Origin: Pleionea sediminis
GTDB taxonomy: Bacteria > Pseudomonadota > Gammaproteobacteria > Enterobacterales > Kangiellaceae
DNA length: 64,000 bases
Assembly (NCBI RefSeq): GCF_007570825.1
Contig: NZ_SUNB01000001.1
Location: 682,001 to 746,000 of the forward strand
Direction of reading: 5' to 3'
A program made the translations under genes and the position numbers. Of the stretch, positions 43,792 through 53,600 are shown piece by piece; within the stretch, counting starts at the first letter, position 1; the number at the start of each line of letters is the position of its first letter. The notes under the pieces are model-generated. The model was not told the origin of the DNA and did not search any database. It saw only the letters and a list, made by a program, of their open reading frames with translations.

Positions 43792-45960
43792 ATGTTGAAG
43801 CAGGTTTCAATAAAAAAATGTAATCGTTATATTTTTTGTTTTTTATTTCTGATTTTATCTCCTATTCTTCATGCTTCCTCTTATGAGGTAAGCTTTAAAA
43901 GTGTTCATAACCGTTACTTTGTTAATGAAGGAAATGGTGGTTCCGATAAAACAGTGAATGCCAACCGAAGTGCCATTGGCAATTGGGAAAAAATGTTTCT
44001 CATTCCAAGACATGATGGCTGTATTCGCAATGGCTCTCGAGTATCCGTTCGCTCGGGGAATCAGTTTTATTGGCGCAGTCCTGGTGATGGTCGACTTCAT
44101 GTCGATCGAACTTCGGTGGGCATTAACGAAGTTTTTACATTGATTAACCATTCTCATCCCGGTCGATGCATTACAAATAATGACTGGATTTCCTTACGGA
44201 GCGCACAAAATAAATTTGTTGTCGCGGAGAGCGACGGCAACGCAAATGCCAATCGCGGTCGTATAGGAAGTTGGGAAAAGATACGCTTAAAAATACACAA
44301 AGCCCCCGTTTTATCTCCAGCACCAGACTCAGGAGCTGAATCTCGTAAAGCCGAGTTTCGAGAAATCATTGCCAACAACATGTTTGTTCAAGCAGTTAAT
44401 GGCGATGATGTTCCAATGTCTGTACTTGAAAATAAAATTGAGTTATTGCTCACTCGAGAAACCGGTGATTTTCGTTTAGCAGAACTGGTTCGTTTATTGT
44501 ATTTATCAGGTGATAAATACGACGATGTTTTGCTGCCTGTCTTGCGCGAGCTTGATTACTGGCTTGTGCGTGACGAGGAGCTTTACGCCCGCTGGTCAGA
44601 AAACCATATGATTTTATGGATATCATCAGCTTATCTAATGCGCCAGCGTGAAGGTTGGGCAATGCGAGAGGATTTAAATCAACGGCTCAATCATTTTCTT
44701 GACTTAAAGTTACAGTATGGATTTTACGAGTTCTTCTCGAGCACCTATCATCCTTTCACTTTAGGAGCCTTACTCAATTTAGCCGACTTCGCTGAAGATC
44801 CATTAATAAAAGCAAAAGCAACTGCTGCTGCAAAGCGGATGATGAAAGAATTACTATTAGTATTTAATGATCGTGGTGCCTTTTATCCTGCAGCGGGTCG
44901 TAATTATCCAAGTCGTTATATTTCTTCGAGAGAGTACCCATTATTTTGGATCATTACAGGGAAAGGTAATGTACCTAACGGCACCGATTATGTTGGCGGG
45001 TATTTAGCAACCAGTGACATAAATCTCGATGATGTTGCAGCGACCTACAAAAGTCGAGTTAACATAACTCTACGACAAGGTCATAATCAAAATCAAAAAA
45101 CCGATGTTCACTATGGATTATCACGACTAGAAAGAACCATTTTTCAATGGAGTTCTGGGGCTTATTTTCATCCGGATACCGCAAGTGATACCGCTTATAC
45201 CGTCGACTACTATAACTTTGAAGATCGAAAGGAATTTAAAGACCTAGCACGAGTTGCGTTTTTGCCCGATAGTTGGATGAATAATATTTCTCAAATTGGT
45301 GCGGCTTTTTCTCGTGGTTCCAATCTATCAAAAGCGACCATCGATATTTTCAAAAATAAAAATATCGTTCTTACTTCTCTTGATAATTATTATCCTGGCT
45401 ACAAAGGTTATCAGCAGTGGCCATGGGCAGCGACCATTGAGGACGTAGCGGTGTTCGCGCAAACAGGCGATGTTGCTCCCAACTTTGATAAAAAAAGTGG
45501 CAGTCAAATAAGTCAAAACAGTCACTTCCCCAAAGTACAACAATCCGGTAATGTTGCTCTAATAACTTACTTTCCATTGTTTGAAATAAGAAATGGTACC
45601 GGTGATAAAGGAGTCAATCTTTTTTGGCCTACTGAACGTTTTGATGAGCATCAAGAAATTTACGGTCACCGTAATGGAAACTGGTTAGTGGCAAGAAAAA
45701 ATAATAGCTATATCGCTGTGTTAAGAGCCGGAACTGGCATACGCTCTGACGGACATCCCAGAAACTGGGGAGATAAAGGACGACAAATGTGGGCGGTCGT
45801 CGTTGGCAATAAAGAAATGTATGGCAGTTACCAAGCATTTAAAAATAAAATATCACAAGCGAATATCAGCGAGTCTTTCCGCTGGGACTGGCGCAGATTC
45901 CGTATGGTTTATCGCACGAGAATCGATGTCGACGGTAAGTCAATTGGTAATACCTGGTAA
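43792..45960 (+). CDS. Exported protein with fascin-like beta-trefoil and a large unknown helical domain
   Basis: This encodes 722 residues. A signal peptide (about 5-29) precedes a domain (about 30-167) with two matching units, NRYFVNEGNGG...ANRSAIGNWEKM and NKFVVAESDGN...ANRGRIGSWEKI, characteristic of fascin/actin-crosslinking-type beta-trefoils that bind sugars in other secreted bacterial proteins. Residues about 180-370 are helical and rich in Trp/Leu/Arg (ELDYWLVRDEELYARWSENH), like an alpha/alpha toroid. The rest is beta-rich (DVHYGLSRLERTIFQWSSG, PRNWGDKGRQMWAVVVG). Toroid plus beta-sheet architecture is seen in polysaccharide lyases, and that is one possibility, but no catalytic signature is recognised. 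Monocistronic. Confidence 0.65.
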   Translation: MLKQVSIKKCNRYIFCFLFLILSPILHASSYEVSFKSVHNRYFVNEGNGGSDKTVNANRSAIGNWEKMFLIPRHDGCIRNGSRVSVRSGNQFYWRSPGDGRLHVDRTSVGINEVFTLINHSHPGRCITNNDWISLRSAQNKFVVAESDGNANANRGRIGSWEKIRLKIHKAPVLSPAPDSGAESRKAEFREIIANNMFVQAVNGDDVPMSVLENKIELLLTRETGDFRLAELVRLLYLSGDKYDDVLLPVLRELDYWLVRDEELYARWSENHMILWISSAYLMRQREGWAMREDLNQRLNHFLDLKLQYGFYEFFSSTYHPFTLGALLNLADFAEDPLIKAKATAAAKRMMKELLLVFNDRGAFYPAAGRNYPSRYISSREYPLFWIITGKGNVPNGTDYVGGYLATSDINLDDVAATYKSRVNITLRQGHNQNQKTDVHYGLSRLERTIFQWSSGAYFHPDTASDTAYTVDYYNFEDRKEFKDLARVAFLPDSWMNNISQIGAAFSRGSNLSKATIDIFKNKNIVLTSLDNYYPGYKGYQQWPWAATIEDVAVFAQTGDVAPNFDKKSGSQISQNSHFPKVQQSGNVALITYFPLFEIRNGTGDKGVNLFWPTERFDEHQEIYGHRNGNWLVARKNNSYIAVLRAGTGIRSDGHPRNWGDKGRQMWAVVVGNKEMYGSYQAFKNKISQANISESFRWDWRRFRMVYRTRIDVDGKSIGNTW

Positions 45961-45989
45961 TACGCATTCATTTAACTAGCTAGCTAGAG

Positions 45990-46022
45990 TGGCAGAGGTG
46001 CTTCACTAAAGCATCTTTGCCA
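45990..46022. terminator. Imperfect hairpin after the fascin-like gene
   Basis: TGGCAGAGGTGCTT pairs with AAGCATCTTTGCCA (two G-T pairs) around a 5-base loop, 30 bases after the stop. No T-run is present, so it is a weak terminator candidate. Confidence 0.4.
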
Positions 46023-46230
46023 TTCAAACTAAATGGAAACGTTAAAACAAAGGAAAGTTTTTCAAATCGTCCCCTATAAATTTCCGAGACTCATGAATAG
46101 TATCAAAATCAGTACTTTAACTCAGTGATGAATGATTGTTTGAATGATCAAATAAAAAACTGAGTAATTACGACTAAACTATTAACTATTCTCAAATGAT
46201 CAAGGTGAGCTCTCATTCACAGGAGAATCA

Positions 46231-48033
46231 ATGGAACATGCCATTCTCATTAGTTTAGCCGCAATCGTTGTCGTCGGTATTCTTTGTCAATGGCTAGCCT
46301 GGATAACAAAACTTCCTGCGATTTTATATCTACTTTTCGCCGGAATAATCATGGGACCGGTCACGGGATTTGTCGATGCCGATGCACTGGTCGGAACTTC
46401 TTTGTTTCCGATGGTTTCGCTGGCGGTCGGTGTCATTTTATTTGAAGGAGCTTTAAGTTTAAAATTCAGTGAGCTCAAAGATGCCGGAAAAGTAGTTTGG
46501 CGACTATTGATTATTGGTACTCTAGTGACAGGAACGGTGGGTACCTGGGCCGCTCACACGTTTCTCGATTTTCCTTTAAAATTGGCGATGTTATTTGGCG
46601 CAATTATCGTTGTTAGTGGTCCGACCGTTATTGTCCCCATTCTCAGAACAGTTCGCCCCATAGAAAGAGTCGCCAATATTTTACGCTGGGAAGGAATAAC
46701 AATTGATCCACTTGGAGCACTCGTTGCTGTCCTGGTGTTTAATTATTTTATTGCTGAAGAAGCTGCCACGGGTTTTATTAATGCTCTGGAAAGTTTTTTA
46801 TTACTCGTTGGTGCCGGCGTCGCGGCTGGCTTTGTTGGTGCACAAATATTAACGCAAATACTATTGCGCCGCTGGTTGCCCGACTATCTTTATAATGTTG
46901 GAACTCTTGCCTTTGTGATTGGTATTTTCGCTTCCGCTGAGTGGATCCAGAAAGAATCGGGACTGCTGGCTGTCACATTAATGGGGTTAATTCTGGCAAA
47001 TAAAAAGCAGCTCGACTTAAATTCGATCATCGATTTCAAAGAAAGTTTAAGTCTGCTATTAATATCGATTCTATTCATTGTTCTGGCATCACGCATTGAT
47101 TTGAGCGCTTACTCCGAAATGGGCGTGGGCGCATTAATGATTTTATTGATCGTCATGGTCATTCCACGCCCCATTGCTGTGTTTTTCAGTTCTTTGGGGA
47201 CAAAAATGACCTGGCAGGAAATCGCCATTATTTCCTGGATTGCTCCAAGAGGGATTGTTGCCGCAGCCGTTTCTGCTCTATTTTCGATTCGATTAGCTGA
47301 TTTAGGCTGGCAACATGTCGAATTGCTCGTTCCACTGACGTTTTTAATTATTATGGGCACGGTGATCATTCAAAGCCTAACGGCTCGTCCGTTTGCCAAG
47401 TTACTCAAAGTCGCTCATCCCGAAGCGATTGGCATACTCATTGTTGGTGCGAACACTGTTGCCCGGGCAATAGGCAAAGCTTTACAAGATAATGGCTTTG
47501 AAGTCACCCTTAGCTCAACCAGCTGGCGAGACGCGCAGAAAGCTCGAATGAGCGGACTTGATACCTACTTCGGAAATGTCAACTCAGAGCATGCAGACCG
47601 GTATCTCGATCTGGTAGGAAAAGGGCATTTATTAGCACTTACAATTCGCACTAACTACAACGCCTTGTCATGCCAACGTTTTAAGTACGAATTTGGCAGC
47701 AGCAATGTGTATGAACTGGCCGATGAAAAAGACATGGATGACAAAGACAAACACCGAGTATCGAACCGTCACCGCGGCGCCATCCTATTTAAAGAAGAGG
47801 CAACTTTCGCTCAGCTCTATCAAATTCTGGCAGACAATGGAGAAATTCGTTCGACCAATATCAGTAAAGAATTTTCATTCGATGACTACATGACTCACCA
47901 TGAAGGAAAAGCAATTCCTCTGTTTGCTATAAGTCCACGAGGTCACTTGCATATTTTTAGTCCCCAGGTTGAGTACGACGTTAAGCCTGGCAGTCGCATT
48001 ATTAGTTTAATGAACAGTAAGGAGCCAGAGTAG
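46231..48033 (+). CDS. Cation:proton antiporter with TrkA-N regulatory domain (CPA1-like)
   Basis: This encodes 600 residues; AGGAGAATCA precedes the ATG. Residues about 1-390 contain some twelve hydrophobic helices with family features such as LLFAGIIMGPVTGFV, LFEGALSLKF, VVSGPTVIVPIL and ISWIAPRGIVAAAVSALF. That pattern fits NhaP/CPA1-type Na+(K+)/H+ exchangers of the inner membrane. Residues about 395-510 form a Rossmann TrkA-N/RCK domain (IGILIVGANTVARAIGKALQ), giving nucleotide-linked gating, and a short TrkA-C-like end follows (LFAISPRGHLHIFSPQ). The ion (Na+ or K+) cannot be told. It helps pH and ion homeostasis. Monocistronic. Confidence 0.88.
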   Translation: MEHAILISLAAIVVVGILCQWLAWITKLPAILYLLFAGIIMGPVTGFVDADALVGTSLFPMVSLAVGVILFEGALSLKFSELKDAGKVVWRLLIIGTLVTGTVGTWAAHTFLDFPLKLAMLFGAIIVVSGPTVIVPILRTVRPIERVANILRWEGITIDPLGALVAVLVFNYFIAEEAATGFINALESFLLLVGAGVAAGFVGAQILTQILLRRWLPDYLYNVGTLAFVIGIFASAEWIQKESGLLAVTLMGLILANKKQLDLNSIIDFKESLSLLLISILFIVLASRIDLSAYSEMGVGALMILLIVMVIPRPIAVFFSSLGTKMTWQEIAIISWIAPRGIVAAAVSALFSIRLADLGWQHVELLVPLTFLIIMGTVIIQSLTARPFAKLLKVAHPEAIGILIVGANTVARAIGKALQDNGFEVTLSSTSWRDAQKARMSGLDTYFGNVNSEHADRYLDLVGKGHLLALTIRTNYNALSCQRFKYEFGSSNVYELADEKDMDDKDKHRVSNRHRGAILFKEEATFAQLYQILADNGEIRSTNISKEFSFDDYMTHHEGKAIPLFAISPRGHLHIFSPQVEYDVKPGSRIISLMNSKEPE

Positions 48034-48147
48034 CCCGTCAGAAGCCCAAACCCGACAGTGTCAAATCAACGTTTATCAACTCAAAATGCAAATCTCAGTA
48101 CAGCTTCTATACTACACATGTACTAAAAAGAAGCATGGGAGACGTCT

Positions 48148-50349
48148 CTGAAGCAACAATCCTTTATTCTAATAAAAGCGATTACTATCTTCGTTATGCT
48201 ACTTAGCGTTACGGAGATATTTGCATTATCTCCCGAACAAAAAAGCTATCTACAATCGTTGGGCTCCATTCGTTTGTGTACAGCGCCCGAGTCACCTCCT
48301 CTCGATGCCATTGTCGATGGTGAACATACAGGGATGAATGCCGAGTACTTTAAAATATTCAAGTCAAAACTCCCCATTCCGGTGGAGTTGGTTTTATCAA
48401 CGACCTGGAATGAATCATTGGTGATGATTCAGAACAACCAATGCGACATTATCTCTCTGGTAGCAGAAACTCCGCAAAGGAGAGAGTATTTATACTTTAC
48501 GGATACCTATGTGCAAATACCTTTTGTCATCGTAACGACTCAGGAAAAGTTCTTTATTTCCAAAATTTCATTACTCAAAGATAAACCGCTTGGTGTAATA
48601 AAAGGGTATGCCTACGTTGACTTATTACGTAACCGCTATCCCGAAATTAATTTGGTAGAAGTGGAGAGTCGCACTCAGGGACTTGAATATGTTAGCTCAG
48701 GAAAGCTCTATGGCTTTTTTAGTGGATTGCACTTGGCAGGATATGGAATTCAAGAAGGCGGATATACTAATTTAAAAATTAATGGACAATTTGATGAGCT
48801 TTCAACGATCAATTTAGGGATAGGTGTTCACCATAGTAAAAAGCCACTAGTCGCTATATTTAACCAACTCATAAGCGAAGTAACTCCGGAGCAAACAAAA
48901 CGTATTGATAACTCTTGGCGTCGAGTACAGTTTGATATCTCTGAAAGTTACCGACACATCACATTTATCATTATTGTTTGCTTAATTTTACTGATCGGCT
49001 TTGCGGTTATTTACCTTCAAGCACGCAAGCATAACAAAATACTCGAAGAAAAAGAGAAAGAACAGTGGCATCAAGCTCACTTTGACTTTCTCACAAATTT
49101 GCCTAACCGTCGCCTTTTGGTAGAGCGACTGGAACAAACACTAAAAAGCCATCAAAGAAACCAAAAGCAATTTGCTGTTATTCTAATTGACCTGGATGGA
49201 TTTAAAGAAGTCAATGACTCTCTTGGACACGAAAATGGTGATAAACTGCTCGTTGAAGCCTCAAAAAGGCTGAAACAAAGCCTTCGCCAAAGTGACACTA
49301 TCGCACGAATAGGTGGTGATGAATTTGTTGCATTGTTAACACATATAAAAGAAGATTTTTTAATTGGTTCCGTATTGCAAAAAATATTGCTCGCTTTTCA
49401 GGAGCCATTTATTGTCGAAAAAAATCCAGTTTATGTTTCAACCAGTATTGGCGTTACTATTTATCCGCAAGATCTAAAAGAAGGTGAAAACGAATTAACC
49501 TTATTAAAGAATGCCGATCAAGCCATGTACGCTGCAAAAAAAACAGGTAAAAACAACTTTCATTTCTTCACTCAAAGTATGCATGAAGAGGCTTTGTATC
49601 GACTGGATATTTTAACCGATTTAAGGACCGCTATAAAAAAGGATGAGTTTGAAGTTTTTTATCAACCCATTATCGAATTACCAGCCAATACAGTGACTAA
49701 AGCTGAAGCTTTGATTCGCTGGCGTTCACCAAAGCGCGGATTGGTTCCACCCGATAAATTTATTCCAACACTTGAAGAGTCAAGACTGATCAATCAAGTT
49801 GGCGACTGGGTATTTGAAACAGCATCCAGTTATTTAGAAGAAAATTCTAACAACTCTTTTAGAATAAGTATCAATGTGTCTCCGGTACAACTAAAAACAC
49901 AAACACTAAAACACTGGCGAGAACGAATCAAAGCATCGCCAAAACTTGAAGGTAAATTAGTTCTAGAAATTACTGAATCTCTTTTACTGGAGGCAGAAAC
50001 GGCCAAAGATTTAAAAAAAATGCGCGATGCTGGATTTAAAATTGCGGTCGATGATTTTGGTGTTGGTTATTCCTCTTTATCTTACTTGAGAAATTTTCCT
50101 ATTGACTACCTCAAAATAGATCGATCTTTTATTAACGATTTAACGCCTAATAGTAATGAGTATTATCTTTGCCAAGCGATTGTTGCTATGGCGCATCAAT
50201 TAAATATAGAGGTTATCGCAGAAGGAGTTGAGACATTGGAACAGCAGAATCTATTAAAATCATTAAATTGCAATTTCATTCAGGGCTACTTACATGCCAA
50301 GCCAATGCCCGTTGACGAGTTTAATGCCTTTATCAAGAATCAAGGTTAG
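48148..50349 (+). CDS. Periplasmic-binding-protein sensor with GGDEF and EAL domains
   Basis: I propose the CTG at 48148 as start, because GGGAG lies 6 bases upstream and only this start gives a full signal peptide (KQQSFILIKAITIFVMLLSV); the nearest ATG in frame is 48196 with no ribosome binding site. The product is about 733 residues. Residues about 30-265 are a type-3 solute-binding domain (LYFTDTYVQIPFVIVTTQE), periplasmic. A transmembrane helix (TFIIIVCLILLIGFAVIYL) and a GGDEF domain (RIGGDEF at about 389, with RQSD inhibitory site) follow, then EAL (KAEALIRW near 520, DDFGVGYSSLSYL). All key motifs are intact, so it may make or degrade cyclic di-GMP under control of a small ligand. Monocistronic. 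Confidence 0.9.
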   Translation: MKQQSFILIKAITIFVMLLSVTEIFALSPEQKSYLQSLGSIRLCTAPESPPLDAIVDGEHTGMNAEYFKIFKSKLPIPVELVLSTTWNESLVMIQNNQCDIISLVAETPQRREYLYFTDTYVQIPFVIVTTQEKFFISKISLLKDKPLGVIKGYAYVDLLRNRYPEINLVEVESRTQGLEYVSSGKLYGFFSGLHLAGYGIQEGGYTNLKINGQFDELSTINLGIGVHHSKKPLVAIFNQLISEVTPEQTKRIDNSWRRVQFDISESYRHITFIIIVCLILLIGFAVIYLQARKHNKILEEKEKEQWHQAHFDFLTNLPNRRLLVERLEQTLKSHQRNQKQFAVILIDLDGFKEVNDSLGHENGDKLLVEASKRLKQSLRQSDTIARIGGDEFVALLTHIKEDFLIGSVLQKILLAFQEPFIVEKNPVYVSTSIGVTIYPQDLKEGENELTLLKNADQAMYAAKKTGKNNFHFFTQSMHEEALYRLDILTDLRTAIKKDEFEVFYQPIIELPANTVTKAEALIRWRSPKRGLVPPDKFIPTLEESRLINQVGDWVFETASSYLEENSNNSFRISINVSPVQLKTQTLKHWRERIKASPKLEGKLVLEITESLLLEAETAKDLKKMRDAGFKIAVDDFGVGYSSLSYLRNFPIDYLKIDRSFINDLTPNSNEYYLCQAIVAMAHQLNIEVIAEGVETLEQQNLLKSLNCNFIQGYLHAKPMPVDEFNAFIKNQG

Positions 50350-50627
50350 TCACCTGTACAACTGGACAAACCAGTAATGCATTGTCAACAAAAAAGCCAC
50401 AGAATAACTTTTTCTTTGCTCTCTAATAAATCAGACAACCTGTTTTCTTGAACACATAAACCGCTCCATACCGGCTTATGACTTTTAAGACTAAAAATTG
50501 TTGAAAAATAACCAACCAAAAAACTGGTTTTAGCCGGCAGAAAACGTTATCGTTGCCCCAAAATACACTGAGCTGAGACTTGAAAAAGTCATACTCAACA
50601 TACTGACAAAATACTTTACGAGGTCAT

Positions 50628-53600
50628 ATGCTTTTTAAAGATAAACTCGACACTGCAAACCCGCTACGCCAGCGGATTAGAGACTTTTATCGAATCGACG
50701 AAAGTCAGGCCGTTGATTTGATTTTGCCACATGCCGAAGTCAACATGCGAGCGCGAAGTAGAGCATGGGAACGAGCCCGTAAAATGGTCTTACAAATTCG
50801 GAGAGAGCAAGAAGGACATGGTGGAGTTGATGCTTTATTAAACGAGTACTCACTTTCAACAGAGGAAGGTGTTGTACTCATGTGCCTTGCCGAAGCACTT
50901 CTTCGAGTTCCCGATAAAGAGACTCAAGATGAATTGATTCGAGACAAACTGTCAAAAGGTCAATGGACACCCCATTTAGGGAACAGCGACTCTCTTTTTG
51001 TGAATGCATCTTCTTGGGGTCTGTTGTTTACCGGGAATATGGTCCAGTACGCCGACAAGCGAAAAAGAGAACACTTTGGTCTGTTAAAAAAGACCTTAGG
51101 TCGACTGGGTGAACCCGTCATTCGTCGAGCCATGAACATTGCGATGAAAGTTATGGGTCGACAATTTGTCATGGGCGAGAATATTGAAGACGCGGTTGAG
51201 CGAGCGCAAGAAAAAGAAAAGAAAGGTTACGTTTACTCCTACGATATGCTGGGTGAAGGAGCACGCACCGCTAAAGATGCCGAGCGTTACTATCAATCGT
51301 ATCAAGATGCGATCGAAGTTATTGGAGAAGCCGCCAAAGGTCGAGGTCCAAGAAAAAGCCCCGGCATTTCAGTAAAGCTGTCTGCCATTCATCCGCGCTA
51401 TGAATTTTTAAAACGCGAGCGCGTCATGAATGAAATTCCCCCGAAACTCAAAGCTCTTTGCATGCTCGCAAAACAATACAACATTGGTTTAACCGTCGAT
51501 GCAGAAGAATCTGAAAGGTTAGACATTTCGCTCGACATTATTGAAGCGGTATTCACCGATGATGACTTGGGTGATTGGACTGGCTTTGGACTAGCCGTTC
51601 AGGCTTATCAAAAACGTTCGCTTTACGTGATCGATTGGCTAAAAGAGTTAACCGATAAAACAGGCCGAAAAATGATGGTTCGTCTGGTAAAAGGCGCTTA
51701 CTGGGATACCGAAATTAAAAACACCCAAATGGCCGGACTTGATGGCTTTCCGGTATTCACTCGCAAATCCTCAACCGACGTTTGTTATCACGCTTGCGCG
51801 AATCGTCTTTTGGATTATCGCAGCACAATTTACCCGCAGTTTGCAACTCACAATGCTTATACTGCATCGGTCATTCTTGAACTGGCTGGCGACGATAAAG
51901 AAGGTTTTGAATTCCAATGTTTGCATGGAATGGGAGACACTTTATATGACCAAGTTGTTTCTGAAGATAAAATACAGTGCCGTGTTTATGCACCAGTTGG
52001 AATTCACGAAGACTTACTTGCTTATCTTGTTCGACGACTGCTTGAAAACGGCGCTAACTCTTCTTTTGTTAATGCCATTGTCGATGATCGAAAACCAGTT
52101 GAAGAACTGCTGGGCGATCCCGTCGAAAAAACTCAGCGGCTTAAAGTAAAGTTCAATTCTGCAATTTTAAAACCGATTGAGTTATACGGAGAAGAAAGAG
52201 ATAACTCGAAAGGTTTGGATCTTACTGATATACCAACGATTAACGAATTGAAATTTATTTGCGACCGCTGGCTGAAAGAAAATCAATACACCAAAGAGTC
52301 TCTACCACCAAATACGGAACCTGTGTTAAACCCAGCCAATCATAACGAAGTCATTGGTTATCACATATATGATACAACTGAGCAAATGGAAAAGAAGCTC
52401 GATCTGGCGCATCAGGCATTTAACTCTTGGTCGTCCGTTCCAGTAAAAGAGCGAGCAGATTTGCTACGTCATGTTGGCGATATTTTAGAACGGCATATGG
52501 GTGAGCTTATCGCTCTATGTATTAAAGAAGCAGGAAAAGTTACTCAAGATGGTATTGATGAAGTTCGTGAAGCGGTTGATTTTTGTCGCTACTACGCAGC
52601 CCGTGCAGAAGAGTTAGCGGAAGATGATCGTCTCGAACCTCGAGGAGTCGTCTTATGTATCAGCCCCTGGAATTTTCCATTAGCCATTTTCTTGGGACAA
52701 ATCGCAGCAGCACTGGCTACGGGAAATACCGTCGTTGCGAAGCCAGCCGAACAAACCAGCTTAATTGCCAGACGCACCATTGAATTAATGCACTCTGTTG
52801 GTATTCCTGAAAATGCATTACAAATTGTGGTTGCGCCGGGAGCGGCTGTCGGCAAGGCATTGCTACCCGACGAGCGAATTCGGGCAGTCATGTTTACCGG
52901 CTCCACTCAGACCGGAACTTTAATTTCACAAATATTAGCCGCTCGCGGTGGAGAACAAGTTCCACTGATTGCAGAAACTGGCGGTCAAAACTGCATGATT
53001 GTCGACTCAACGGCATTACCCGAACAAGTTGTCGACGATATTATTTCTTCCGGCTTTCAAAGTGCTGGCCAACGCTGCTCTGCACTAAGAGTTCTCTACT
53101 TACAAGAAGACATTGCCGACACAGTAATCGAAATGTTAACCGGGGCAATGCGCGAACTCACCGTGGGAGACCCAGCAATGCTTGATACAGACATTGGCCC
53201 AGTTATCGATTCTAAAGCCATGTCTCGTTTAAACGAACACAAAAGTTACATGGAAGAAAATGGCAAGCTGTTATTCAAATGTAAAGTTAATGACGGAGAA
53301 GATTTAGGAACCTTCTTTGTTCCACATTTGTATGAAATTGATAACATCAATGTATTAAAAGAAGAAGTGTTTGGTCCTTGCGTTCATGTTATTCGCTACA
53401 AGTCGAAAAACATCGAGAATATCATTCACGAAATTAATAGTACCGGATTTGGTTTAACTATGGGCATTCATTCTCGCATCGAAGAACGCGCTAATGAATT
53501 AGCTCGATTATCGCGTGCAGGAAATGTTTACATTAACCGAAATATGATTGGCGCTATTGTTGGCGTGCAACCATTTGGTGGTCGGGGCTTATCAGGAACA

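Noticed and set aside
45976..45987. CTAGCTAGCTAG short repeat
   Set aside because: Only three copies of a 4-mer; within chance expectation and no associated feature.
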